Source of the DNA: Rhodopirellula sp. SM50
GTDB lineage: Bacteria; Planctomycetota; Planctomycetia; Pirellulales; Pirellulaceae
Direction: 5' to 3'
Length of the DNA: 64,000 nucleotides
NCBI RefSeq assembly: GCF_002289565.1
Contig: NZ_NTFY01000035.1
Coordinates: forward strand, 1-64,000
In this document: positions 34,458-43,800 of the stretch, in pieces
Layout: the number at the start of each line of letters is the position of its first letter
How positions within the stretch are numbered: the first letter of the stretch is position 1
Notes under the pieces: generated by a model
What the model was told of the DNA's origin: nothing
Database searches by the model: none
Seen by the model: only the letters and a program-made list of their open reading frames with translations
Made by a program: the position numbers and the translations under genes

Positions 34458-35102
34458 TTACGGTGAAAGCCTTTCGACGATCCACGAGGACGCTTGTTTG
34501 CGATAGCAGAGTCGATCGTGCAGCCGACTCTCACGTCCTTGCCAGAATTCGATGCGGTTGGGGCTGACACAGTATCCGCCCCAGTCCTCCGGACAAGGGA
34601 TTTCTTTGTCGGCATATTGTTTCTTCAACTCGGCCAAACGCTTTTCTAACACTTCGCGCGACTCGATCACGCTCGATTGCTGGCTCACCACGGCGCCCAA
34701 CTGGCTGTCGTGGGGCCGTTTTCGAAAGTAGCTGACCGATTGATCCCGTGGGGTCCGGGTCGCGGTTCCTTCAATGCGGACCTGTCGTTGAACATGTGGC
34801 CATAAAAAGCACAGGGAAACGTTCGGGTTCGATTCGATCTGCCGTGCCTTTTGCGATCGGTAATTGGTGTAGAACCAGAACTTGCCGTCGTCGAGCCCCT
34901 TCAGCAGCACGACGCGGCTGGAAACACCGTCGTGGCCATCGCTGGTCGACAGCGTCATCGCATTGGCCTCTACCCACTCCGGCAGATCCCCCTCCATCGC
35001 TTCGTTGAGCCAGGTGCGAAACTGAACCATTGGATCGTCGGCGATGTCTTTCTCCAGCAGGCTGCCAAGCTTGTAGCTTTGACGCATTTCGTAAAGGCTC
35101 AT
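34458..35102 (-). CDS. pdxH: Pyridoxamine 5'-phosphate oxidase
   Basis: The FMN enzyme oxidises pyridoxine or pyridoxamine 5'-phosphate to pyridoxal 5'-phosphate, the last step of the salvage and DXP-dependent routes, in the cytoplasm. The protein is 214 residues (E. coli 218), with a ggag Shine-Dalgarno sequence upstream. Family motifs are SSRVVLLKGLDDGKFWFYTN (FMN phosphate site), YRSQKARQI, ALCFLWPHV-like SLCFLWPHVQRQVRIEG, SYFRKRPHDSQLGA with the substrate-binding Arg/His region, and the C-terminal EFWQGRESRLHDR. All regions look intact. The following TonB-like gene begins two bases after the stop, so the two form an operon. Confidence 0.96.
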   Translation of the reverse strand: MSLYEMRQSYKLGSLLEKDIADDPMVQFRTWLNEAMEGDLPEWVEANAMTLSTSDGHDGVSSRVVLLKGLDDGKFWFYTNYRSQKARQIESNPNVSLCFLWPHVQRQVRIEGTATRTPRDQSVSYFRKRPHDSQLGAVVSQQSSVIESREVLEKRLAELKKQYADKEIPCPEDWGGYCVSPNRIEFWQGRESRLHDRLCYRKQASSWIVERLSP

Positions 35103-35212
35103 AGCGGGATTCTCCCTCGGTGTTCGGTTGGCACGCCCGGTGCATTCTAATCGTCGACCAAAAAGCTTGCTGCCAAATTGGCAGTGTGTTTGTCTTGTTC
35201 TTAGGTAAAGTC

Positions 35213-36007
35213 ATGCAGGAAATGAATCCTCCCCAACCATCGGAAACCATGATTGGAAAGCTGCTCGTCGCATCGACGTCTGTGCAAGACCCGGTGTTGA
35301 GCCGATCCGTTTCTCTTGTCGTGCATCAAGATAGCGACAACGTCTTTGCCGTGTTACTGAACCGGCCGATGACCCCTCCGCCCGGGTTGATGCAGTTGCT
35401 CGGGTCGGTGTCGGGTGAAACATCGCAGGCGGGAGGCGGCCCGTCCAACCGGTTGGTCGGCAAGGGTGGTGCAGGGTCCAGTCTGTCTGGGGCCAGCCTG
35501 ACGGGAGCGGGGTCGTTTCCGACGAATCTGCCGGGGGCGGAAACGGCACCGAGTGCCATGGAGGATGCCGCGGACAAACTGCAATCGGCGGGAAACAAGC
35601 ACGCGTTGGCAGCCCAGGCGGCCGCCGAGGCTTCCAAGTCACTCGGCATGATTCATTTCGGCGGTCCGCTCTCGGGACCCGTCGTGGCGGTCCACAATTC
35701 CAGCGAACATGCCGAGGCCCAGGCGGGCAAGGGCATCTACGTCGCCGCCCAGCGGGACATGTTGGAGACTTTGGTCCGGCAAAAGCCGGGGCCATTTCGA
35801 TTGATCGTCGGGCATTTGGGTTGGTCGATCGACCAGCTGCGTGCCGAACGGGAGGCGGGGTTTTGGCACGTGATCGACGCGACCGATGAGGACGTCTTTG
35901 CCGGGGACCACGAGCTTTGGCCGATGGTCATTCGCCGGGCGACGACGCGTTCGGTCGCCGATTGGTTGGGGATCAAGGACACCCCGTTCGCCGCCGAGGT
36001 CAACTAG
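35213..36007 (+). CDS. AlgH/YqgE family (UPF0301) protein with a central insertion
   Basis: The protein is 264 residues from the ATG at 35213; in-frame ATGs at 35222 and 35249 are alternatives and the frame is open back to 35120. The UPF0301 fold is shown by IGKLLVASTSVQDPVLSRSV, AVLLNRPM, HFGGPLSGPVVAVHN, GPFRLIVGHLGWSIDQLRAE and FWHVIDATDEDVFAGDHELW. Typical members are about 185-190 residues; this one has about 78 extra residues (about 68-145) rich in Gly, Ala and Ser (SQAGGGPSNRLVGKGGAGSS and AADKLQSAGNKHALAAQAAA) between the first strand pair and the GGP motif. The family role is poorly defined (linked to alginate regulation in Pseudomonas). It is divergent from pdxH. Confidence 0.85.
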   Translation: MQEMNPPQPSETMIGKLLVASTSVQDPVLSRSVSLVVHQDSDNVFAVLLNRPMTPPPGLMQLLGSVSGETSQAGGGPSNRLVGKGGAGSSLSGASLTGAGSFPTNLPGAETAPSAMEDAADKLQSAGNKHALAAQAAAEASKSLGMIHFGGPLSGPVVAVHNSSEHAEAQAGKGIYVAAQRDMLETLVRQKPGPFRLIVGHLGWSIDQLRAEREAGFWHVIDATDEDVFAGDHELWPMVIRRATTRSVADWLGIKDTPFAAEVN

Positions 36008-36116
36008 ACCAGGCGGGTGAATCCCAGTTGCCGGATTTCATCTATCGCGGATCGAGTTTCTTGGTACCTTTGGATCATTGTTCTGCATTGTTTCGCCCTG
36101 TTCGCGTCCGCTTGCT

Positions 36117-36554
36117 GTGTCCCAAGATAAGCCCCAACCGCCCGAAGACGATCGTCCGAAGAAGTTCCGCATCACCCGCAAGCGGCTCGGCACGATCCGT
36201 TTCATCGACCCCAAGGGTGACTATGGTTTCATCGATGCCGAAGACTTTCGGGATGACGTTTTTTTTCATCACACCGTCTGGCAGTTCGGTGGCGCGTCTT
36301 CCGGTGGGCCGCTTCAATTGCAGCAAAACAACTCCGATCAACCACGGAAATTAGATCCCGAAGAATTGGTCACGAAGTTCGTCGAGTTTGAGATCGACGA
36401 TGAGATGTTTGAAGCCGAGCAGCGGCTTCGGGCCAAGGTGGTCCGGCTGACGCGGCGTCCGATGGGAAAGAAATTGACCGGCCGCGATGCGACGTTCAAG
36501 ATCGTCACGCATCACCCCAAGGCGCGGCGCAAGCGTCCCGACTGGCGGGGTTGA
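36117..36554 (+). CDS. Cold-shock-domain protein with C-terminal extension
   Basis: The protein is 145 residues from a GTG at 36117; a TTG at 36078 would add 13 residues of unlikely composition. After a charged N-terminus (QDKPQPPEDDRPKKF) comes a cold-shock-like beta-barrel start: GTIRFIDPKGDYGFIDAED with FRDDVFFHHT, matching the RNP1 (K-G-x-G-F-I) and RNP2 (V-F-F-H) motifs of CspA, with Tyr in place of the usual aromatic spacing. A Gln/Asn-rich loop interrupts the second half, and a basic C-terminal tail follows (KARRKRPDWRG). It probably binds single-stranded RNA or DNA. The gene is flanked downstream by hairpins. Confidence 0.75.
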   Translation: MSQDKPQPPEDDRPKKFRITRKRLGTIRFIDPKGDYGFIDAEDFRDDVFFHHTVWQFGGASSGGPLQLQQNNSDQPRKLDPEELVTKFVEFEIDDEMFEAEQRLRAKVVRLTRRPMGKKLTGRDATFKIVTHHPKARRKRPDWRG

Positions 36555-36568
36555 ATCGATTGGTGTAG

Positions 36569-36633
36569 GGCATGCTGTGCATGCCAGCGGTCACGCTGTG
36601 CGTGACCCACGTGTGTGTCACGCACAGCGTGAC
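36569..36633. terminator. Hairpins between convergent genes
   Basis: ggcatg/catgcc (36569-36585) forms one small stem. A 17-bp inverted repeat, gtcacgctgtgcgtgac (36590-36606) with gtcacgcacagcgtgac (36617-36633), forms a stronger one; each arm is also partly self-complementary. Located between the stop codons of convergent genes, so it may end transcription from both sides, although T-runs are lacking. Confidence 0.5.
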
Positions 36634-36641
36634 CTACGTGT

Positions 36642-38480
36642 CTACGCCGCGGCCTCGTCGTCTTGTTTCGGATCGTCGGGCAGTTTGCCGCCGTTGTCTT
36701 TGGCCCGTTGGACGTCGACTTCCAGATCGCGAATGACGGTCGGGTTGATCTGTTTGCCCAGCATCTCACGCGTCTCTTTGAACATGATGTCGACCTTGCG
36801 ACGCTGGTTGGGATTGCGGGTTCCGATCTCTTTCAAGAACATCCCTTGTTTCCTTCCCATGTCGTCGGCCAACTGTTCGTTGGTGGGTTGATCACGCAGT
36901 GCGTTGAGCAGCTCTTCGGCTTCTTTCATCTGCCCTTTTTTCAGTCGCAAGCGGATCCGTGCGGCAAGCAGTTTACGAATCGCGACAAGGTCGATGATTG
37001 CGTTTTGCACGCCGCGAATGTACGCCTCGGCTTGCAGTCGCATGTCATCGCCGGTCAGGTCGGCGACTTCTTTGGGCGTCAGCCCCGGCACCATCGGCAA
37101 GCGGGCCAGCACGGCGCCGCCGTTTTTGACGTACAGCAAACGCAGCGGGTGGTCGGACTTTTCGATCGCCAAGCGGCCGTTCCAGTCCGTCCGCCCGACG
37201 AAGCTCATGGACTTACTTTTTAATTCGCGTTCGTACAGCTCGTAGCCGATCAAGGGCAGGTCTTCGCGGCCTTTGACGTGCAGCCGCAACAGCGTTTCGT
37301 CACGCTGTGGTTTGAGCAGCATCGCCATTTTGAACGTGCGTTGGTTCTTTCGGCCTTGCAGCCCGCCGGCCATTCCGGAGTAGTAGTCCATGTTGACATT
37401 GGGACCGTCGCGCTCGGTGGCGATCAAGTAGGCCCACTCGATCCGGCCGACCGCGATGGGTTTCCCGTTTCGATCGTTCTTTCGAATCATCGGCTGCAGG
37501 GCGCTGCCCACCGGCACGTTTGCCGGCGACTCGGGATCCAGGATCAGATTTCCGGCGCGTATCATGCCGGTGGCGGTCTTTTGGCCGGCATCATCGATCC
37601 GCACCATCGGTGAAAACGCCCGGGTGATGGTATGGCCGACGACGTTGGGCAGGTCATAGGCCGACAGGAACGGCGATTCAACGACGGCACCGAACAACCG
37701 CATCAAGGTTTCCATCTCCGACACCGCGACGGTGGAACCGTTGGCGTGTTGCCGGATTCGAACGACGAACACTTTGTCGTATTCTTCGACGGTCGACGCG
37801 ACCAGTCCGGTCACGGGCAAGGGAATGATCTTGGCGCCGGGTTTGGCGAACGTCGCGGCCTGACCGCGGGTGACCAGCAGGGCTTCGGTGGACGGATCGT
37901 TCCAGGTTTGCGACAGCGCGATCGCGTCGCCGTCAAACGGTTGCAGCTTGGCGGCGGTTCCGGCCATCGTTGGATCGCCGTATTCGCCGGCGCGACGCAG
38001 CACGTTGGCTTGCATGCCTTTGGTGACTGCGACCGAGCTGACGTACTGAGGCAGGCTGCGGACCGACTGGATTCGAATCGCGTCCTCGTGATCGCGTTTG
38101 ACCGCGATGACCGGATCCGACGCTGCGATTTGATCGTACGTCAGGTCTTCCATGGAACGAAACGACGCGGTGGCGACCGGCGGCGGCGCGTCGGCGATCG
38201 TGGTCCGCCACAGCGCATTGAAATCGCGATCCAAGTACTCCAGGACCGGTTCGCGAAGCGTGTCGGCGGTGAAGCGGGGGTCGCGTGAGACGACCCAGAT
38301 CAGCACCCGATAGGGAGAGTAATCCCACGGCTCTGCGTCACGGGGGTCCGACGGGGCGGCCGACGTGTCCTCTTCGTCGGCGGTCTGTGCCGACAGCGAA
38401 GGGGCCATCGACAACGACAGCAGCGCGAGACAGGCGGTGATGAAAATGAGTCGGGTCGGGTCGGTGGTGAAACGCTTCAA
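36642..38480 (-). CDS. Secreted protein of unknown function, last gene of the ExbB/ExbD cluster
   Basis: The protein is 612 residues from a TTG at 38480 that overlaps the previous stop codon (TTGA); a TTG at 38495 would add five residues. The signal peptide is RLIFITACLALLSLSMAPSL followed by SAQ. No named domain was recognised. The central part includes VTGLVASTVEEYDKVFVVRI and LMRLFGAVVESPFLSAYDLP, and a later section (LRLHVKGREDLPLIGYELYE, VGRTDWNGRL) looks like beta-sandwich repeats. The C-terminus is helical and charged (ARIRLRLKKGQMKEAEELLN), ending in an acidic tail. Co-occurrence with the binding-protein and propeller genes suggests a shared periplasmic complex. Confidence 0.75.
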   Translation of the reverse strand: MKRFTTDPTRLIFITACLALLSLSMAPSLSAQTADEEDTSAAPSDPRDAEPWDYSPYRVLIWVVSRDPRFTADTLREPVLEYLDRDFNALWRTTIADAPPPVATASFRSMEDLTYDQIAASDPVIAVKRDHEDAIRIQSVRSLPQYVSSVAVTKGMQANVLRRAGEYGDPTMAGTAAKLQPFDGDAIALSQTWNDPSTEALLVTRGQAATFAKPGAKIIPLPVTGLVASTVEEYDKVFVVRIRQHANGSTVAVSEMETLMRLFGAVVESPFLSAYDLPNVVGHTITRAFSPMVRIDDAGQKTATGMIRAGNLILDPESPANVPVGSALQPMIRKNDRNGKPIAVGRIEWAYLIATERDGPNVNMDYYSGMAGGLQGRKNQRTFKMAMLLKPQRDETLLRLHVKGREDLPLIGYELYERELKSKSMSFVGRTDWNGRLAIEKSDHPLRLLYVKNGGAVLARLPMVPGLTPKEVADLTGDDMRLQAEAYIRGVQNAIIDLVAIRKLLAARIRLRLKKGQMKEAEELLNALRDQPTNEQLADDMGRKQGMFLKEIGTRNPNQRRKVDIMFKETREMLGKQINPTVIRDLEVDVQRAKDNGGKLPDDPKQDDEAAA

Positions 38481-40837
38481 AATTCCAATCTCCAATTCCC
38501 GGCGTTCTGATAGAGCGAAACGATGTTGTTGCCCATGCCGACCAGGTTATTCCGGTACGCAAACGAATCGACCATTTGCCACAGCGGCAACACCGGTAAT
38601 TCGTGATGCGAAATCGAGTGCAACACCAGCAAACGGTCTCGAACTTCTTTCCAATTGCGAGCTTCTTCGAGACGGCGCAGACCGAGACCGATCAGCTGGT
38701 CCTCGCTCTTGGCCAGTCCACGCGGGCCGAGCAAGCGACGCGCATCGATGATCGGTTCCCAGATCGCGCAGGAAACGTAAACCAAGTCCGCGGTGTCGGG
38801 GTCGGGGTAGGTGCGTCCGACGGGAAGTTCGACCAATTCGACGTCCAGTCCGATCAATTCCCATTGGCTGCGAATCGCTTCACAGGCGACGCGCGACAGG
38901 TTGTCGGCGGGGAACGCCAATCGAACGGTGCGCAGTTTCGGTTCCGGTGCGCCCTTGCGTTCCGCCTCGGCCGCTTTCAAGTTCTGGCTCAGCGAGACCA
39001 ACAACTGGGCCAAGCTGGGCTCGAACCGTCGCGGCAAGATCGAGGTGTCATAGCCATAACCGAGCGGATCGTCTTGGCTCAGTCCGGCCGGAAAGGGGCC
39101 CGAGAGGACACGGCATCCCAGCGATTCATGGTTCTCCAACAATTCGCCTTTCAAGATGTCTTCGCGGTTGATGCCGTAAAGCAGGGCGCGGCGAAAGTTC
39201 TTGTCGGCGACAAACTCGTGGTCCGAGCAGGGGACCAGCATGTGAATCGTGGGCAGCGGGTACTCCACGACTTTCACGTCGCGGCGTTCTTTCAGCTTGA
39301 TCGCATCGGCGGGGAACAATTGGTCCAGCACATCGATTTCGCCGCTGAGCAATTTGGACACCGAATCGCTGCCGGTGTCGCATCGGATCTCGACGATTTC
39401 GCGAGGTTTGCCGCTATCCCCGCTGGCCCGCCGCGCCTCTTCGGTCAGCTTGAACCGGGTTTGGTCGTCTTCGATCACGTCGACGAAATAGTCTCCCGTC
39501 GGTCCGCCCTGTTCACCCCCGAACCAGCTGGCGTCGACGTTGATTTGAAGCAAGCAGGTGGGCAGCACATGGGGGCGACGAAGGACGCATTCGATGCGTT
39601 GGGGGCCGTCGATGCCGATCCCGGTGACGCTGGCAGCCCAGGGAGAAAAATAGGTTTCCGATTCGGGTGTCGCACGCCGGGCCAGTTGGTCGGCCAGGAA
39701 GTCGACTTCGATGCGGTTGAGTGGGTTGGGCAGCTTGGCCGTGTCGATGGACAGTTCCAGGACTTGACGGTCGGGTGTTGTTTCCGCGGATCCGAAAATG
39801 AAATCGTATTCCCCGCCTTCGGGTGCGGCGCCTTGGATTTCGAACATCGTCCGGTACAGCAAACGGCCGGAGCGCCGTGCGGACCAGTTGTCCAGACGAA
39901 CGGGATCGAAAACCCGCGCCGCTTGCAGCACACCGACCGAGACCAGCGGATAGGCCTCGTCGATCTTTTTGACCAATTCTCGCCCGCCCTCGATGTCGGG
40001 CTTGAGATACAGACTTTCCCGCGCCAACGTCCGCGCCGAGCGAAAGTCCTTTTGTTTGACCGCTTCGATCGCCTCGTTGCGTTTCTCCGTGGCCATCCGC
40101 AAGAACTCGCCGTCCCACTTCGAAATCGCCGGCAGATCAAATCGTCCGTAATCTTCTTCCAATCGGGCCAGCAACTGCTGGGCGTTGTCCAGATCCCCTT
40201 CGTCGACCATCGCCTGCATCAGCCCGCCGGTGGTCAGACTGATCGCCTTGAGCACCTGGGCTTGATTGTATTGGGGGTCATAACGAAACAGTTCTTCCAG
40301 CATCGCCAGGGACTCGGCGCGCTGGCTGCCCGAGGCGCGTTGAATCGCGTTCCGCCACAGAAACTCCGAACGCAGGGCTTTCAATCCGGGGCGTCGCGGG
40401 TAGTCGCGGATCAAGATCGACAGGAACGGGTACGCGCCGACGAAATCTTCGTTGGCGATTCGCGATGCGGTTTCGCGTTCGAGTCGCTTTTCCCAGAAAT
40501 CGATGCGTTCGATGTCCGACCACTTGGCGACAAATTGCTCGACTTCGATGCCAAGAATCGAAAATTGCAGCGTTCCGCGGGGAGTCGTCGGCATGTCCCG
40601 GACCGGCAACAGATGCGATTTCACCCATCCGCCACCGGATTTCTCGGTGAAGTAAATGATGTCGTGCGGTTCTTCTTGCAACAAACCCAGCCCGGAATCT
40701 TCCGGTGTGCCTGATTCGGCATAGGTCAGCAGTTGCGCCTGAGCCGGTCGGTTCAGTCCGATCGCGACCAGCCCCAACGCAAGGATGCCCAGGGTCCGCA
40801 GCAGAACGCGAGAGGTTGCTTGGTATTGGAACTTCAT
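38477..40837 (-). CDS. Solute-binding protein family 5-like periplasmic protein
   Basis: The protein is 786 residues. The signal peptide is LLRTLGILALGLVAIGLNRPAQA. Residues about 100-330 form helical TPR-like repeats (LYLKPDIEGGRELVKKIDEA among them). From about 430 to the end it resembles the dipeptide/nickel-binding SBP_bac_5 family: LSGEIDVLDQLFPADAIKLK, DKNFRRALLYGINREDILKG (the characteristic helix), LRTVRLAFPADNLSRVACEA and IRSQWELIGLDVELVEL. No ABC permease or ATPase is nearby, so it may act as a sensor or receptor rather than in import; this is inference. Its start overlaps the propeller gene by four bases (ATGA). Confidence 0.82.
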   Translation of the reverse strand: MKFQYQATSRVLLRTLGILALGLVAIGLNRPAQAQLLTYAESGTPEDSGLGLLQEEPHDIIYFTEKSGGGWVKSHLLPVRDMPTTPRGTLQFSILGIEVEQFVAKWSDIERIDFWEKRLERETASRIANEDFVGAYPFLSILIRDYPRRPGLKALRSEFLWRNAIQRASGSQRAESLAMLEELFRYDPQYNQAQVLKAISLTTGGLMQAMVDEGDLDNAQQLLARLEEDYGRFDLPAISKWDGEFLRMATEKRNEAIEAVKQKDFRSARTLARESLYLKPDIEGGRELVKKIDEAYPLVSVGVLQAARVFDPVRLDNWSARRSGRLLYRTMFEIQGAAPEGGEYDFIFGSAETTPDRQVLELSIDTAKLPNPLNRIEVDFLADQLARRATPESETYFSPWAASVTGIGIDGPQRIECVLRRPHVLPTCLLQINVDASWFGGEQGGPTGDYFVDVIEDDQTRFKLTEEARRASGDSGKPREIVEIRCDTGSDSVSKLLSGEIDVLDQLFPADAIKLKERRDVKVVEYPLPTIHMLVPCSDHEFVADKNFRRALLYGINREDILKGELLENHESLGCRVLSGPFPAGLSQDDPLGYGYDTSILPRRFEPSLAQLLVSLSQNLKAAEAERKGAPEPKLRTVRLAFPADNLSRVACEAIRSQWELIGLDVELVELPVGRTYPDPDTADLVYVSCAIWEPIIDARRLLGPRGLAKSEDQLIGLGLRRLEEARNWKEVRDRLLVLHSISHHELPVLPLWQMVDSFAYRNNLVGMGNNIVSLYQNAGNWRLEF

Positions 40838-43800
40838 CGGCCACTCACCCCACTGGGAATCTTGACGACGTAGACGACACCCTCTTCGCCCGGCACCAGC
40901 AATCGATCTTGCAGCACCAGGGGAGTGGCCGAGAACGGTTCGCCGATCTCGGTCAGGCCGACCGGATCATTGGAGGCCGGATCGATCACGACGATCCAGC
41001 CGGTGTCGGAAACGAGGATGAGGTTGCCCTCGTGGATCACGGCGTCTCCGACGGGCAAGCCGCGTGGGACGGGGACCGCAAACGTGGTTTGTCCGTCGGT
41101 CGTGATCCCTCGCAGGACTTGGTCATCGGTCAACACGACCGCCTGGTCGCCCGCCGTCGCCGGTCCCCAGATCACTCGGCCGTCCATTTGGGTTTGGAAT
41201 TTCTCTTTCAGCGTCACCAGATCTCGACCGATGATCAAATCCGCCGCCGGTCCGCTGGTCGCCGCCAACAGCGTCGTGTCGACCCCGGCGATGGTTCCCA
41301 GCGTTGCCGAGGGCAGTTTGGTTTCGGCCAACGGTGTCGTTCGGGGGCCGACCCGCAACCGGTACAGACCGGCTCGGCTATCGGCGACGACCACTTGGCC
41401 CGGATCGTCGGGAAGCCGCACGGCGTTGGACCACGAGATCTTTTCGACGGGGTTGGCGATCGGCTGGAAGGGGTTGCCCAATTGCGATCCCGTTTGGTAA
41501 TCCATCACGACCGCACGACCGTTGTCGAGTGTCAGGAACAATCCTCCGCCGGCGACCAGTCCGCGTCCGGAGGGTTTCCCCGAGAGCACGTTCAAGCTGA
41601 CCAGCCGCAGTTTTTCGGTCTTGCGTGTCGGGTCGTAGACGGCGATTTGTTGGCCGCCTTCACCGCCCGCTTTGTTCAACAGCACCGCGCGGTTGTCGTC
41701 GACCTTCAGCGGATCTTCGAAACGCATGATCACGCCGACGCCGCCGCGGTTCTCGATCGGTGCCCGGGTGGCACCGGTTTCGAGCGCCGATCGGTCCAGT
41801 TCAAACAGGGCCGCTTGGGTGGTCAAGGCGTGCACGCCCGCGTCGGCACGGCGGAGCATGGCGACGGGGGCACCGATGTCATTGCGCCACAGTTCCTCGC
41901 CCGTTTTGGGATCGACCGCCGAGACCCGGATGCCCGAGGTGCCACGCAGCTGTCGTGCGTGCACCAGTGCATCGCCGATCGCCAGCGGTTGTCCGACAAA
42001 CATGTCGCCTTCGTGTTTGAACCAGTCCGGGACGACTCGGGCGCGGTTGACCTGCAGCTCGTAGCGTCCGATCCGCGATCCGGTGGTCCACATTTGACTG
42101 CGTCCGACGGCCATCTGTGTCAGCGTCGGTGTCCCGTACGACGCGAGTTGTTTGGCGACGACGGAGACCTTGTCCGTTTCACTGGTGACTTCGATGTCGA
42201 ACACGGAGATTTCGCCCAGGTCGGTCAGCACCACCAGGCGGCGTTGCTGGGCCACGATCGGCGGCACGACCACGTTCCCGCTCATCCGCACCGGGTCCTG
42301 GACCTTGGTCACGTTCGCACCGTTTTCGTCCACGCCCAGAATATGAACCAGGCAATACTCGGGGCCTTTGTTTTCGATCACAAACAGGTGTTCCAACAGC
42401 GGCGTGGGCGGCACCGCGATGGTGCCCGCTTTGTGCCCGACGTAATAGCTTTGAATGCTGTCGCCGTTGTTGCTGTCCAGCACGTACAGGTTGCTGTGGT
42501 CGCCGGGGATGTAGGCGATTGCGGCGCGATCGTCGACACCCGGTCCGACCTCCAGCGATTGGGGGATCTGTTGGGCCCATTTGGCATCACCGGTCGTCGC
42601 GTCCAGCTCGATCAATCGGCCGGACTTGGTCGAGATGAAAATATCGTTGTCGCTGACAACCGGTTGGTTGAACGGCTCGCCGATCTTGACACGCCAATCG
42701 ACATCACCGCTGCGCCCGTCGCAGCGTTCCACCGACAGGTCGCTCGATCCGGTCAGCAACACCGCGGTGCCGCCGTCCAGGCGGATCGGGCTGTGGGCCA
42801 GGGAGTTCCCGACGTAGCGTCGCCACAGCAACGTGCCGTCTTCGCCGTTGAAGGCCAACACGCTGCCTTTGGTTCGAATGAAGATCACTTCGTCACGCAA
42901 GTCGGGGACGCGATCACCCGAGCGTGCCGTCAACACGATCGGGTTCAGTCCGGTTTGCGTTTCGGCTTCGATCCGCTGGGGCAACGCCGCGGTGGTTTCG
43001 ACCAGTTGCTGTTGAATCTCGCTGGCCTTGGCGATCAGCGTAGCCAGTCGTTCGTTGTCGCCGAGTTCGGGAAAGGAGCGGAGCAGCTCGTAGCGAACAT
43101 CGTACGCTTCCTTGGTTTTCTTTTCGGCGAGCAGGGCGGTCATTTGATCGACCGCGGCATCGAGTTGTTCGTTGCGGTTGATTTCGCGTTCGACGCGGCC
43201 CCGTGCTTCGTCGATTTCTTTGAGTCGTCCGGAGAGCGTCGTCCGCATCGCGCCGGTCATGTATTGCGGATTGTTGGTCAACTCGATCTGCTCTTCCAAC
43301 TTGTTCAAGAGCTCTCGTTTGGCGGTGGTTTCCGATGTTTCGTTGGCTTCGGTGACGATGTTTTCGGCGATCTTGACCAACAGCGCGGCCAGGTTGCCAC
43401 GCTCTTCGTTGAGCCCCTCTTCGTCTTCGACGCTGGGCAGCTTTTGTTGCGCCAATTCCGTCGCGTAGGTCGGATCGGTCATGCCTTCGGCGCGATACAG
43501 TTCGGTCATGATCACGCGGGTTCGCGCCAGGGAACTGTGTTCATTGGCGTTGCCGAACGAATCGAGAAACTCCAGGTACTTCTCTTGTGCCGGTGTGTAG
43601 TTTTGGTTGTCGTAGAGTTCGTTGGCGATCTGGATACGTTCGTCAGCGTTGCCGCGGGAAAGGATCCAATACAGGCCGCCGCCGGAGAGGAGCAGGAATC
43701 CGATGATCCCCAAGAACCCGTAGATCTTGAAGGAGTCCCATTGGTTTTCTTGGGGGGCGGGTTTGGTGCGTCGGGCGCGGGGGCGTTCGCGCTGGGGGGC

